Shown: piece after piece, positions 7,944 to 16,345 of the stretch
Layout of the letters: every line of letters starts with the position of its first letter
Position numbering within the stretch: position 1 is the first letter of the stretch
DNA from: Anaerolineales bacterium
GTDB lineage: Bacteria; Chloroflexota; Anaerolineae; Anaerolineales; JABWBV01
Assembly: GCA_020634875.1 (NCBI GenBank)
Contig: JACKAX010000036.1
Coordinates: 1 to 33,476 of the forward strand
Length of the DNA: 33,476 nucleotides
Reading direction: 5' to 3'
Made by a program: the position numbers and the translations under genes
The notes under the pieces: generated by a model
The model's input: the letters and a program-made list of their open reading frames with translations, nothing else
The model's database searches: none
What the model was told of the DNA's origin: nothing

Positions 7944-8338
7944 GGGAGTTTTTCCCCTACGTTCTATTATTTTGCCACAATTTTTCCCTTTGTCTGGCTT
8001 CTGTCTCTCGCGAGCGTTTGTTTGGCGCTAGCAATCGTCAACAAGACTGCTGTAGAAGTGAGCCAATCCCTCAATCATTTGGATGATGAAGCGCCCAAAG
8101 GATTATCCAAACTGTCCAAGCAGTGACTGACGGGAAGAAAGATGTGGGAATCTTTGGAAATTGATAGGGGGTGTGCTGTCAGAAGGCGTGAGAGGAGGCT
8201 AATTCCCCCAAAATTGATCCTTCGTCCAGTCCGTTCTAATTGGAAACGGGTATACTTAACCTAATTTGGAAAAAGACTACTCAGGTGCGCTCAGCACGAG
8301 CGTACCCTGAGCAAATTCAACAAAAGGAGATTGACATC
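7944..8338 (+). other. 395-bp region upstream of sodN without a convincing gene
   Basis: A frame reading through the ferredoxin terminator to 8126 contains a hydrophobic run and then a polar tail, but it has no ribosome site and its supposed start lies inside the terminator hairpin. TATACT at 8251-8256 may be a -10 box for sodN, about 80 bases before its start, without a good -35. No operator could be recognised. AAAAGGAG at 8321-8328 is the sodN ribosome site. Confidence 0.5.
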
Positions 8339-8794
8339 ATGATTAAAACTCTTAGCGCTCTCATCAAGCAAACTCTCCCCGCTGAGCCAGTCTCAGCACA
8401 CTGCGACGGCCCTTGTGGGGTGTACGATCCGGCGTCTGCCCGGATCGCTGCTGAAGCCGTCCTCTCGATGACTAAGAAAATCCTGGCGCTGGAAGGCAAA
8501 ACCGACCTCGCTTCACAGAATTCCCTCTCCCGCTATATCGCCATCAAAGAAGAACAGGCGCATATCGCTAAAACCGAACTGCTCGTGTTGTGGACTGACT
8601 ATTTCAAACCCGTCCACCTCGAACAATATCCCGACCTGCACGACACCTTCTGGAAAGCCGCCAAACTCTGCTCTTCCGTAAAGGTGGAAGTCAGCCTGGA
8701 GCATGCCAACGAATTGATGGCCGCGATTGAGAAAATCCACAAGATGTTCTGGGCGACCAAAAACCGCGAAGTTGGCTATTACGTTGCCAGCTAA
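8339..8794 (+). CDS. sodN: Nickel-dependent superoxide dismutase precursor
   Basis: Ni-SOD converts superoxide to oxygen and hydrogen peroxide. The 151-residue precursor contains the Ni-hook H21-C22-D-G-P25-C26-G-V-Y29, an exact match to the HCxxPCGxY consensus in which His1, Cys2 and Cys6 of the mature protein bind nickel. A 20-residue leader must therefore be removed between A20 and H21 to expose the histidine, which is the job of the SodX protease encoded next. The rest is helical, as expected for the four-helix-bundle hexamer. The start at 8339 has AAAAGGAG upstream; an open frame from 8240 is not used. A terminator follows directly. Confidence 0.97.
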   Translation: MIKTLSALIKQTLPAEPVSAHCDGPCGVYDPASARIAAEAVLSMTKKILALEGKTDLASQNSLSRYIAIKEEQAHIAKTELLVLWTDYFKPVHLEQYPDLHDTFWKAAKLCSSVKVEVSLEHANELMAAIEKIHKMFWATKNREVGYYVAS

Positions 8795-8818
8795 ACGCAA
8801 ATTTTCTTCGTAACCCTT

Positions 8819-8867
8819 TAGGGGCGAACCCGCAACCCAAACTTGCGCCGTTCGCCCCTATTTTTTT
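8819..8867 (+). terminator. Rho-independent terminator between sodN and sodX
   Basis: TAGGGGCGAAC (8819-8829) pairs perfectly with 8850-8860, enclosing a 20-base loop, followed by seven T residues (8861-8867). The sodX ATG begins three bases after the T-tract, so sodX can be reached only by read-through or from an internal promoter. Confidence 0.85.
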
Positions 8868-8869
8868 GT

Positions 8870-9211
8870 ATGTACGAAATTCCCGAAATTCGTTGGCAAG
8901 AATTTGTCCTTTGGCTTTTCCGCCGCCGGAAACGCTACCAGGTGCAGGGAAATTCTATGTTGCCCTTGCTCAAACCTGGGGAAGAAGTCCTTGCCGATCC
9001 GCACGCCTATACCCATCGCAACCCGTTTCCTGGCGAGATTGTGGTCGCCTCTCATCCCCACCGCTCGGCGTTGAAGATCATCAAACGGGTGCGGGCGGTT
9101 AGCGCGGACGGGCGGGTGGACCTCGCGGGCGATAACCCCGCGGAAAGTACGGATTTCGACGCGCTGGGGCCAGAACATCTTTTGGGGCGGGTAACCAGTC
9201 GGTTTGGGTAA
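8870..9211 (+). CDS. sodX: Nickel-type superoxide dismutase maturation protease
   Basis: SodX is an S26-type (LexA/signal peptidase-like) serine protease that trims the Ni-SOD leader. The 113-residue protein has GNSMLP with catalytic S29 and, later, IIKRV with candidate catalytic K72, followed by LAGDNPAES, the family's conserved GDN block. A short basic segment (FRRRKRY) precedes the fold and there is no convincing membrane anchor. Placement directly after sodN is the standard pairing. The ATG at 8870 has no Shine-Dalgarno sequence because it abuts the terminator T-tract; a TTG at 8843 in the same frame lies inside the terminator hairpin and is less likely. Confidence 0.92.
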   Translation: MYEIPEIRWQEFVLWLFRRRKRYQVQGNSMLPLLKPGEEVLADPHAYTHRNPFPGEIVVASHPHRSALKIIKRVRAVSADGRVDLAGDNPAESTDFDALGPEHLLGRVTSRFG

Positions 9212-9241
9212 GAAATCGGGGAGCGAAATCAAAAAAGGACG

Positions 9242-9250
9242 TGCTACAAT
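9242..9250 (+). promoter_or_regulatory. Possible extended -10 promoter of the ParA-like gene
   Basis: TGCTACAAT matches the extended -10 pattern (TGnTAtAAT, one mismatch), 32 bases before the GTG start. No good -35 is seen, as is usual for extended -10 promoters. Confidence 0.4.
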
Positions 9251-9282
9251 GTGGGGGAAATCATTGACCTGAGGAGAGATTT

Positions 9283-10038
9283 GTGACCAGAATCATTGGT
9301 GTGCTCAACTTCAAGGGGGGTACCGGAAAAACCACAACGGTCGTTAACTTGGCGGCTGGACTGGCTCAACGAGGTCAACGCGTTCTATGCGTTGACCTCG
9401 ACGCGCAAGGCAGCGTAGCGGCTTATTTTGGGACAAAATACAGCTATTCCCTCTCTCACCTCATCTTAGGGGATATGCCTGCAGAACAATGCGTGCAAAA
9501 AGTCCGTACCAATCTCGATATTCTCCCTAGTGACAAATCTATTTTAGAAGCACAAGGTTATCTCTGGCGGTTAAACGACAATAAGGTTGCCCGTAAAGTA
9601 TTGCAGGAACGCCTTTATGCCCTCAAAGGTTATGATTTCATCATCGTGGATTACTCCCCTTCCGACAACATCTTGAGCGAAAGTGGTCTACTCTACATCC
9701 GTGAGTTGGTTGTTCCTGTTCAAATGAACCACATGGCCGTAATCGGCTTTGTGCAGGTGAGCAAAACGCTCAAGGAAATTGGAAAAACTCCCGATCACAA
9801 TGTTCGCCTCGCCCACATTGTCCCGACCTTTTATGATGGTCGCCGCATCAAAGACCGCGAAATCCTTGTCTCACTGCAAACCCGTTTTCCCCAACACATC
9901 ACCGATCCCATCCGTGAAAACGTCAAACTTGCCGAAGCTCCCGGACAGCGTAAAACGATCTTCGAATATGCGCCCAACAGCTACGGGGCAGAAGATTATG
10001 GCAAATTCGTAGAACGAGTACTTGGTAACGCATCTTAA
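9283..10038 (+). CDS. ParA family ATPase (orphan, no ParB nearby)
   Basis: This 251-residue P-loop ATPase of the ParA/Soj/MinD superfamily would bind DNA or membrane when ATP-bound and position chromosomes, plasmids or protein complexes. It has the deviant Walker A KGGTGKTT with signature K11 and K16, the A' motif VDLDAQGS (38-45), and FIIVDYSPSDN near 123-133. Usual ParA proteins have DxPP at the last site; here the second proline is replaced. The GTG start at 9283 has GAGGAGAG upstream and gives the family N-terminus. No parB or parS was seen, so its partner is unknown. mutL starts 45 bases downstream. Confidence 0.9.
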   Translation: MTRIIGVLNFKGGTGKTTTVVNLAAGLAQRGQRVLCVDLDAQGSVAAYFGTKYSYSLSHLILGDMPAEQCVQKVRTNLDILPSDKSILEAQGYLWRLNDNKVARKVLQERLYALKGYDFIIVDYSPSDNILSESGLLYIRELVVPVQMNHMAVIGFVQVSKTLKEIGKTPDHNVRLAHIVPTFYDGRRIKDREILVSLQTRFPQHITDPIRENVKLAEAPGQRKTIFEYAPNSYGAEDYGKFVERVLGNAS

Positions 10039-10082
10039 TCCCTGTTATTTTGAGAAGTTATTACTTCTCCCGCATTACGTCT

Positions 10083-11861
10083 GTGCCTATCCGTATCCTC
10101 TCCCCCGAAATAGCCTCCCAAATCGCCGCTGGTGAAGTCGTTGAGCGGCCCGCCTCTGTCGTTAAAGAACTCCTCGAAAACGCCCTCGACGCGGGCGCAA
10201 CCAACGTCTCCGTCACAGTGGAAGGCGCGGGCAAAACCCTCATCGAAATTGCTGACGACGGACAAGGCATCTCCGCCACCGAACTCCCCCTCGCGGTCGA
10301 ACGCCACGCCACTAGCAAACTCACCCGCGCGGATGACCTCTTTCATATCACCACCCTCGGCTTCCGCGGGGAAGCCCTTGCCTCCATCGGTTCCGTTTCC
10401 CAACTCACCCTCACCTCTGCTCTCCCCGGAAACCCCGCGGGAGCACGCATCAAAATTGATGCCGGACATGCCACCCCGCTCGAAACGATTGGCGCACCCC
10501 AGGGGACCGTTGTCCGCGTCGAACACCTCTTCTTCAACGTTCCCGCGCGGCTCAAATTCCTCAAAGCTGACACCACCGAACGCCGCCAGATAGACGCCCT
10601 CGTCACCCGCTATGCCCTCGCCTACCCCTACGTGCGTTTCCGGCTCCAACAGGAAGGGCGGCTCTCCCTCCAAACGTCTGGCAAAGGTGACCGCCGCGAA
10701 GTCCTCGGCATCCTCTACGGACCAGACATTGCCCGGCAAATGCTCGAAGTCAACGCCGCGTACGAACACTTCCGCCTGACCGGGTTCACCAGCCCGACCG
10801 CCCTCACCCGCTCCAATCGTGGCGAAATCACCTTCTTCGTCAATGGACGTTGGGTGCAAGACCCAGCCCTCACCGCCGCCCTCATCCAGGCCTATCACAC
10901 CCTCCTCATGGTAGGACGCTTCCCGCTCGCCGTCCTCTTCCTCGACCTCCCCCCGGAAATGGTGGATGTCAACGTGCATCCCACCAAAGCCGAAGTCCGG
11001 TTCCGTGATCGGGATCAGGTTTTCGCGGATGTGGCTCGTTCGGTGCGCCGTGCCCTGCTTGCCCACACGCCCATTCCAGAAGTTAACACCCAACTCCGCT
11101 GGACTTCTCCCCAGACCTCCGAAATTTGGTCATCCGGCGGATACCGCCCCGCCACCCCTTCACAAACCATTGAGCCCGCGTGGGACATGCCCCGCGAACC
11201 CGAAGCCGAACCCGACTGGAATCCCGATCAACCTTCCGCCGCCAACACCCCCCCTCAACCCGAACTCCCCACAGACCGTGTCCCCCTCCTCCGTCTGGTC
11301 GGGCAAGTCGCCACCTCCTACCTCATCGCCGAAGGCCCTGACGGCCTATACCTGATCGATCAACACGCCGCCCATGAGCGTGTTCTGTTTGAAAAGTTTA
11401 TGGCCCAACGCGGACGCGACATCCCTGCCCAACGTCTCCTCGAACCCACTCCTGTTGAACTCCCCCCGCATCAAACCCGCCTGCTTGAAGGGCAGCTATT
11501 ACTTCTTGGCAAACTAGGTTTTCAGGTCGAAGAATTTGGGCGTAACACATTTCTCGTTCGTGCTATCCCCGTTGTGCTCTCTGGTCTCGATCCGCGTGCC
11601 GCCCTCCGCGTGTTGGTCGAAGATTTTGAAGAAGACGAAACTCCGCTTCAATCCGAAATTGAAGCGAAGATCATTGCCCGCGTCTGCAAGCGTGCCGCCG
11701 TCAAAGCTGGGCAAGTACTCTCTCCCGAAGAGCAACGCGCCCTCATTCATGAGCTTGAATCCTGCAATTCCCCTCGCACCTGTCCTCACGGACGCCCGAC
11801 GATGATCCACCTTTCGGTAGACTTGCTGGAGCGGCAATTTGGAAGGAGAGGCGCACGGTAA
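10083..11861 (+). CDS. mutL: DNA mismatch repair protein MutL (endonuclease type)
   Basis: MutL couples MutS mismatch recognition to strand incision. The N-terminal GHKL ATPase has PASVVKELLENALDAGA with E29 and N33, DDGQGI (58-63) and the TLGFRGEALASI loop (91-102), numbered as in the E. coli protein. The C-terminal half carries DQHAAHERVLFE, the DQHA(x)2E(x)4E endonuclease metal site (D426), then CKRAA, and CPHGRP with C567; so it can nick DNA itself, unlike E. coli MutL. A Pro-rich linker (about 350-400) joins them. GTG at 10083 gives the family start (PIRILSPEIASQIAAGEVV); a TTG at 10050 would add 11 atypical residues. Length 592. No mutS in the window. Confidence 0.97.
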   Translation: MPIRILSPEIASQIAAGEVVERPASVVKELLENALDAGATNVSVTVEGAGKTLIEIADDGQGISATELPLAVERHATSKLTRADDLFHITTLGFRGEALASIGSVSQLTLTSALPGNPAGARIKIDAGHATPLETIGAPQGTVVRVEHLFFNVPARLKFLKADTTERRQIDALVTRYALAYPYVRFRLQQEGRLSLQTSGKGDRREVLGILYGPDIARQMLEVNAAYEHFRLTGFTSPTALTRSNRGEITFFVNGRWVQDPALTAALIQAYHTLLMVGRFPLAVLFLDLPPEMVDVNVHPTKAEVRFRDRDQVFADVARSVRRALLAHTPIPEVNTQLRWTSPQTSEIWSSGGYRPATPSQTIEPAWDMPREPEAEPDWNPDQPSAANTPPQPELPTDRVPLLRLVGQVATSYLIAEGPDGLYLIDQHAAHERVLFEKFMAQRGRDIPAQRLLEPTPVELPPHQTRLLEGQLLLLGKLGFQVEEFGRNTFLVRAIPVVLSGLDPRAALRVLVEDFEEDETPLQSEIEAKIIARVCKRAAVKAGQVLSPEEQRALIHELESCNSPRTCPHGRPTMIHLSVDLLERQFGRRGAR

Positions 11862-11867
11862 AAAATT

Positions 11868-12824
11868 ATGATGAATTCTATTTGGCTCGAAGATCAACGC
11901 CTTTCGCTTCGCAAGGTCCCTGTCCCTACACCTTCTTCCGGCGAAGCGCTCGTCCGAGTTCTGCTAGCGGGGATTTGTGCCACCGATCTGGAACTCGTCA
12001 AAGGATATTATCCGTACAATGGCATTCTCGGTCACGAATTTGTAGGAGAGATCGTTGAAGCTCCTGATGCACCAGAACGCGTAGGGCAACGAGTGGTGGG
12101 GGAGATCAACGCCGTGTGCGGAAACTGTGAAACCTGTAAACGTGGAGACCGCACTCATTGTGAGAACCGCACTGTGCTGGGGATCATGAAGCGTAATGGG
12201 GTGTTTGCTGAGTACACAACGCTTCCGCTTGAAAATCTACTTCTTGTGCCGGATAGTGTTCCCGATGAACAGGCTGTGTTCACAGAACCGCTCGCAGCGG
12301 CGCTGGAAATTCAAGAGCAGGTGCTGATTAAGCCTACAGATCGCGTTCTGCTCGTCGGTGCTGGGCGGTTAGGACAATTGATTGCTTATACGCTGAAATT
12401 GACAGGTTGCGATTTGCGGGTCGTGACACGACATAATACCCAGCAGACGCTGTTAGAGCGGATGGGAATTCAATGGGTTAGCCCGGATGAATTGCCGGAG
12501 CGTAAAATGGATATAGTCATCGAAGCAACGGGTTCCTCGGCTGGGTTTGAAGTTGCCCGGAAGGCAATTCGCCCGCGAGGAAAGATTATTTTGAAAAGCA
12601 CGTATGCGGGTAATTTGACTCTTGATATGTCCGCTATTGTTGTAGATGAAATTACTTTGTTGGGGTCACGCTGTGGACCGTTCGCACCAGCATTACGATT
12701 GTTGGAAAAGGGCTTGATCAATCCATGTCCACTCATTAACGCAGACTATCCCCTCAAGGAGGGGATAGCAGCATTTGAAAGAGCGGCAACACCTGGTTTG
12801 TTTAAAGTGCTGCTTCGGCCTTAG
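11868..12824 (+). CDS. Zinc-dependent medium-chain alcohol/polyol dehydrogenase
   Basis: This 318-residue oxidoreductase of the MDR family uses NAD(P) to oxidise an alcohol or polyol; substrate unknown. The catalytic zinc ligands C37 and H56-E57 (GHEF) and the structural zinc cysteines C84, C87, C90 and C98 (CGNCETC...C) are present. The Rossmann fold begins at LLVGAGRLGQ (about 163-172). The protein is somewhat shorter than the 340-350 residues typical of the family. Two ATG codons in tandem open the frame, six bases after mutL. Its 3' end overlaps the convergent histidine kinase gene by 23 bp. Confidence 0.9.
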   Translation: MMNSIWLEDQRLSLRKVPVPTPSSGEALVRVLLAGICATDLELVKGYYPYNGILGHEFVGEIVEAPDAPERVGQRVVGEINAVCGNCETCKRGDRTHCENRTVLGIMKRNGVFAEYTTLPLENLLLVPDSVPDEQAVFTEPLAAALEIQEQVLIKPTDRVLLVGAGRLGQLIAYTLKLTGCDLRVVTRHNTQQTLLERMGIQWVSPDELPERKMDIVIEATGSSAGFEVARKAIRPRGKIILKSTYAGNLTLDMSAIVVDEITLLGSRCGPFAPALRLLEKGLINPCPLINADYPLKEGIAAFERAATPGLFKVLLRP

Positions 12825-14004
12825 CGAGTTCGCGGCGGAAGGGGAGATGAACGGTGAAAGTAGTTCCCTCACCGACTTTGCTTTTGACTTTGATTTCGCC
12901 CTGATGTGCTTCTACAATTTTCTTGACAATTGAAAGACCTAACCCTGTGCCCTGTGCGAGTTTTTCTGTGCCGGGGACGCGGTAGAATTTTTTGAATAAG
13001 CTCCCCATACTTTCTTTTGGGATGCCGGGGCCGGTATCTGTGATGGAGACATAAATACGCCCCTCGCGGGTTCCAGCTTTCAGGGTAAGGGTTCCTTTGG
13101 GGGAGTTATATTTGACCGCGTTGCTAAGAAGGTTTAAGAAAACTTGTTTGAGTTTGTCTTTGTCCCCGACGATGTGGGGAAGGTTTTTCGGGGGTGCCCA
13201 TTCAAATTGAAGCTGGCGTTCGACCATGCTACTAAATGTAATATTGGCACATTCGATAAGCAAGTTGGTGAGGTTGATTTCTTCCGGGATGAACTGTACC
13301 CGTCCGGATTCCAAACGGGACAGGTCCAGGAAGGATGTGGTCATCTCAGATAGGCGACGGGCTTCCCCCTGGATAATCGTGACCATTTTCTGAAGTTGCT
13401 CTGCAGATATTTCCGGGCGGAGGATCAGGTAGGTAGCGGCATTGATGGCTCCAAGTGGCGTGCGGAGTTCGTGAACCATTTCGGAGATCAGGTCGGATTG
13501 AAGGAACAAGCGGGTGTTTTCGATGGCAACCGCGGCTTGAGCACCAAGGACCATGAGCATTTCCTGATCTTCCGCGGTGTATTCTCCCTCAGATTTGTTG
13601 ATTGCCTCCAACACACCGACCGTCTTATTTTTCGTCATTAGGGGAACGGCGAGAATGGAACGGGATTGGAAATTTGTAGCTTTGGCCACTCCTCCGAAAA
13701 ACCGTGAGTCGCGGGAGACATCTTGAATGATCAGGGGCTTTTTATTGTTGATTACCCATCCCGCAATACTATCCAAAGGCACCCGTAACCCACCCATCAT
13801 AGGGGAGTCCAGGTTGGTTGAAGCTTGAAAGAAGAGTTGTTTGAGGGTTTCTTCATAAAGAAGAATGGATGCAGCCTCGGACTCGCTGATTTCTTTGGCC
13901 GCAGTTACGATGCGATTGAGCAGGGCATCGAGTTCCAAGGTCGAGGCGACATCCCGCGATAGCTCGACTAACCGGCGATACCGGTCAAGTATTTCGTCAC
14001 TCAC
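12802..14004 (-). CDS. GAF-domain sensor histidine kinase
   Basis: This 400-residue soluble kinase senses a signal through a GAF domain (about 22-166) and phosphorylates itself on H178 in MVHELRTPLG. Downstream are the N box NLLSNAVKYN (N295), G1 DTGPGI (323-328), the F box FKKFYR and G2 GTGLGL (352-357). No membrane segment exists, so the signal is cytoplasmic. The GTG start at 14004 has GGAGG seven bases upstream and overlaps the Sir2 gene by 8 bases, so translation is coupled. The likely partner is the response-regulator fusion at 15005-16156 on the same strand; this is inferred from position. Confidence 0.95.
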   Translation of the reverse strand: MSDEILDRYRRLVELSRDVASTLELDALLNRIVTAAKEISESEAASILLYEETLKQLFFQASTNLDSPMMGGLRVPLDSIAGWVINNKKPLIIQDVSRDSRFFGGVAKATNFQSRSILAVPLMTKNKTVGVLEAINKSEGEYTAEDQEMLMVLGAQAAVAIENTRLFLQSDLISEMVHELRTPLGAINAATYLILRPEISAEQLQKMVTIIQGEARRLSEMTTSFLDLSRLESGRVQFIPEEINLTNLLIECANITFSSMVERQLQFEWAPPKNLPHIVGDKDKLKQVFLNLLSNAVKYNSPKGTLTLKAGTREGRIYVSITDTGPGIPKESMGSLFKKFYRVPGTEKLAQGTGLGLSIVKKIVEAHQGEIKVKSKVGEGTTFTVHLPFRRELAKAEAAL

Positions 14005-14767
14005 TGAGAACCTCCAAGGCTAGATGAGGAATAATTTTGGAGAGATCACCATAGATGACCACATCAGCTTTTTCATCTAAGTAGGTGGGGGATTTGTTGA
14101 TCATAATTAATGGCACGCCTTTCTCCAATGCCCGGTAGGGCAGGCTGGCGGCAGGGTATACGAGCAGCGAAGAACCAGCCACAAGCATGAGATCGCAATT
14201 TGCTACTGCTTGTTCGGCTTGTCGCCAGATGCTTAACGGCAGTTGTTCTTCAAAAAGCACCACATCCGGTTTGAGCATGTGCGCACACCCTGGGCAGACT
14301 GGAATGACGCAATCGTAAATATATGGTTCAAGATAATTTTGAGCTGGATAAGTTTTGTAACAATGGGGGCAAATAAGCCGGGTGAGGGTACCATGAACCT
14401 CATATACCTTTTCGGATCCGGCGCGTTGGTGAAGCCCATCAATATTTTGTGTGACAATCCCTGCAAAGTACCCTGCCTTTTCCAGATCTGCCAATGAATA
14501 ATGGGCCGGATTTGGCTGAGCGGTATGAATTTGTGCAGCAAGGGGGCGAAACCAATCGAAAAATTTCCTGGGCTGGAAGCGAAATGTGCTCAAAGAGGCC
14601 ACTTCCATCGGGTCATTGTGTTCCCATAGCCCACTGTGTGTTGAACGAAAATCCGGAATTCCCGAGGGTGTAGAATATCCTGCGCCAGTCAAAGAGATTG
14701 CTTTTCGGGCTTGTTTGATGAAAGTAACAGCTCTTTGAATAGATGTTTCGAGAGGTTTGGTGTTCAC
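13997..14767 (-). CDS. Sir2 family NAD-dependent protein deacylase
   Basis: Sirtuins remove acyl groups from lysines and consume NAD. This 256-residue protein has GAGYSTPSGIPDFR (28-41), TQNID (106-110), catalytic H125 in EVHG, a zinc ribbon formed by C133/C136 and C158/C161, and KPDVVLFEE (166-174), then GSSLLVYPA. All key residues are kept. It lies between a response regulator and a histidine kinase gene, and overlaps the kinase by 8 bases, which suggests that acylation control is tied to this signalling pathway; that link is inference. No ribosome site is obvious at the ATG at 14767. Confidence 0.95.
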   Translation of the reverse strand: MNTKPLETSIQRAVTFIKQARKAISLTGAGYSTPSGIPDFRSTHSGLWEHNDPMEVASLSTFRFQPRKFFDWFRPLAAQIHTAQPNPAHYSLADLEKAGYFAGIVTQNIDGLHQRAGSEKVYEVHGTLTRLICPHCYKTYPAQNYLEPYIYDCVIPVCPGCAHMLKPDVVLFEEQLPLSIWRQAEQAVANCDLMLVAGSSLLVYPAASLPYRALEKGVPLIMINKSPTYLDEKADVVIYGDLSKIIPHLALEVLSE

Positions 14768-14896
14768 TACTTATAGATAATCACAAATAACGAACAGCCA
14801 TCTTGAAAACGACCTTCCTCAAAAATAATTCTCAAAGGAGAGCCATTCGTTAAGTCTGAAATTTTTTTCCCGCTTTTCACGGGAGTTGTCCATCTG

Positions 14897-14978
14897 GGAA
14901 CGGAGTTGCTTCATCGAAACCTGCCAGAGTATCCCTATTGCCAGAAGCAACCCCGTTCCTTTATGTTACTTCTGGCAA
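14897..14978. other. Pair of mutually exclusive hairpins
   Basis: GGAACGGAGTTGCTTC (14897-14912) pairs with 14944-14959 (one mismatch in 16), while TTGCCAGAAG (14938-14947) pairs perfectly with 14969-14978. The two stems share 14944-14947, so they cannot both form fully. They lie in the gap between the REC-ATPase gene (ends 15005, minus) and the Sir2 gene. No clear T-tract follows either. The rest of the 14768-15004 gap holds no gene. Confidence 0.5.
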
Positions 14979-15004
14979 GCCCAACTTTTCAGAGCCTCAG
15001 AACA

Positions 15005-16156
15005 TTATTTGATAAACATTTGGGCTAATTTATCATACTGCTGGTTAATAAGCCCTTCTTTTTGCACTAAAATCATTGGCGCGTTTTGGGTCCCAGCCGT
15101 TGCGGCCAGTTCGGGGGCCGGAGAAATCATTGCCGAAACAGGACGTCCTAATTTATCCTGTACAGCACGGGTGGAGATATGTGCTTCACTTCGTACCCGG
15201 TTAACCAACACCACGTGAATGTTACCCAATCCCAGAATTTGCATACTTAACTCATCCAAAAGAGCTTTAGTATGGACAATCGTGCTCTCAACGGGTTCGG
15301 TCACAATAATCAACTGTGTACACAAATCAATCACTTTTTGAACAGTGGGGGTTAGGGAACTGCCTAAATCAATCACTACAAATTTCCCCATGTATGAAAG
15401 ATGGCGGACAGTTGTGACATATTGTTCAGTCGCGTTGGTGTACTTGAAATCGCTAGGCATGTATGAAGACATCAACGCTCGCACTCCACTATCTGTCATT
15501 TGAAGCGCTGATTGAACGTCAGAAACCGAAATTTCTTTGGCCTCTTTGCTCAAAATTTTACTCAAGGCTGTCTGATTCTTAAAACCCAAGGATAGGCTCA
15601 AATTTCCATTGCCAGGTCGAAAATCAGTCAAAATTACATTCCCCCCATGATTTTTATGAAACGTAAAAGCGAGGTTTGTCGCCACAGTTGTCACCCCCAA
15701 CCCTCCTTTGGCGGCCAATACCCCAATCACCATGCCCCGCTCACTCCCTGCCGCTTCAGTGGCTGCTTCCGTTCCTTTACGCTGCGTAGTCCGCGCGAGC
15801 AATGCCTTCACACGGGCGGTCAATTCCGAAGGATGCGTGGGTTTGGTTAGATAATCATCTGCCCCTGCCTCAAAACCCGCGACCTTATCTTCCACCTGAG
15901 TTTTCGCCGTAAACATAATGACCGGAATGTTAGACGTTTTTGGGTTACCTCGTACCTGTCGGAGCACCTCAAACCCATCCATATCGGGCATCATCACATC
16001 CAGCAAAATCAAATCGGGGATATCCTGAAAAATTTTCTCCAGGCCCTGTGCCCCGCGTTCAGCAGCAATTATTTCATACCCTTTACGTTGAAGTAACAAC
16101 CCAACGAGACGAAGGGTGTCACGATCATCGTCCACGATCAAGATTTTTTCAGCCAT
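15005..16156 (-). CDS. Response regulator fused to a TadZ/CpaE-type ParA-like ATPase
   Basis: This 383-residue protein joins a receiver domain (about 4-122: acidic D9-D11, phosphoacceptor D53 in LLDVMMPD, T83, K105) to a MinD/ParA-like domain (about 143-383). The nucleotide loop is AAKGGLGVTT: the signature K150 is kept but the P-loop lysine is replaced by V155, as in many TadZ/CpaE proteins, which bind but may not hydrolyse ATP. CpaE/TadZ proteins localise Flp pilus machines, but no tad/cpa gene is seen here. AAGGAG precedes the ATG. It heads a minus-strand run with Sir2 and the GAF kinase (237-bp gap). Confidence 0.92.
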   Translation of the reverse strand: MAEKILIVDDDRDTLRLVGLLLQRKGYEIIAAERGAQGLEKIFQDIPDLILLDVMMPDMDGFEVLRQVRGNPKTSNIPVIMFTAKTQVEDKVAGFEAGADDYLTKPTHPSELTARVKALLARTTQRKGTEAATEAAGSERGMVIGVLAAKGGLGVTTVATNLAFTFHKNHGGNVILTDFRPGNGNLSLSLGFKNQTALSKILSKEAKEISVSDVQSALQMTDSGVRALMSSYMPSDFKYTNATEQYVTTVRHLSYMGKFVVIDLGSSLTPTVQKVIDLCTQLIIVTEPVESTIVHTKALLDELSMQILGLGNIHVVLVNRVRSEAHISTRAVQDKLGRPVSAMISPAPELAATAGTQNAPMILVQKEGLINQQYDKLAQMFIK

Positions 16157-16333
16157 GCAAGCTCCTTAAAAAATTATCTGTGTAACCAGATGAAGACCCC
16201 ATTTTTTGCTACTCAGGTTTTGTCGCGTGATTACTTAATTTCAGTCTAGCATAAAGCCCTGGCAAGAGCAAGGGCAATTCTCTGTAAATTATTATCATCC
16301 AAAGCGGAATATCTCGACAACCCCTGAACGCGA

Positions 16334-16339
16334 TAAAAT
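16334..16339 (+). promoter_or_regulatory. tilS: Probable -10 box of tilS, six bases from its ATG
   Basis: TAAAAT lies six bases before the ATG at 16346, so transcription would begin at or next to the start codon. No Shine-Dalgarno sequence precedes the ATG and the -35 region is weak (CTCGAC near 16313). Confidence 0.45.
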
Positions 16340-16345
16340 TCATAC

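Noticed and set aside
7902..8126. Possible 74-residue membrane protein
   Set aside because: Its ATG lies at the foot of the ferredoxin terminator hairpin, no ribosome site precedes it, and the N-terminal residues are encoded by the terminator itself.
10035..11093. Minus-strand frame of 352 codons
   Set aside because: It is antisense to mutL, whose motifs are unmistakable; the Gly/Glu-rich product is typical of antisense reading of GC-rich codons.
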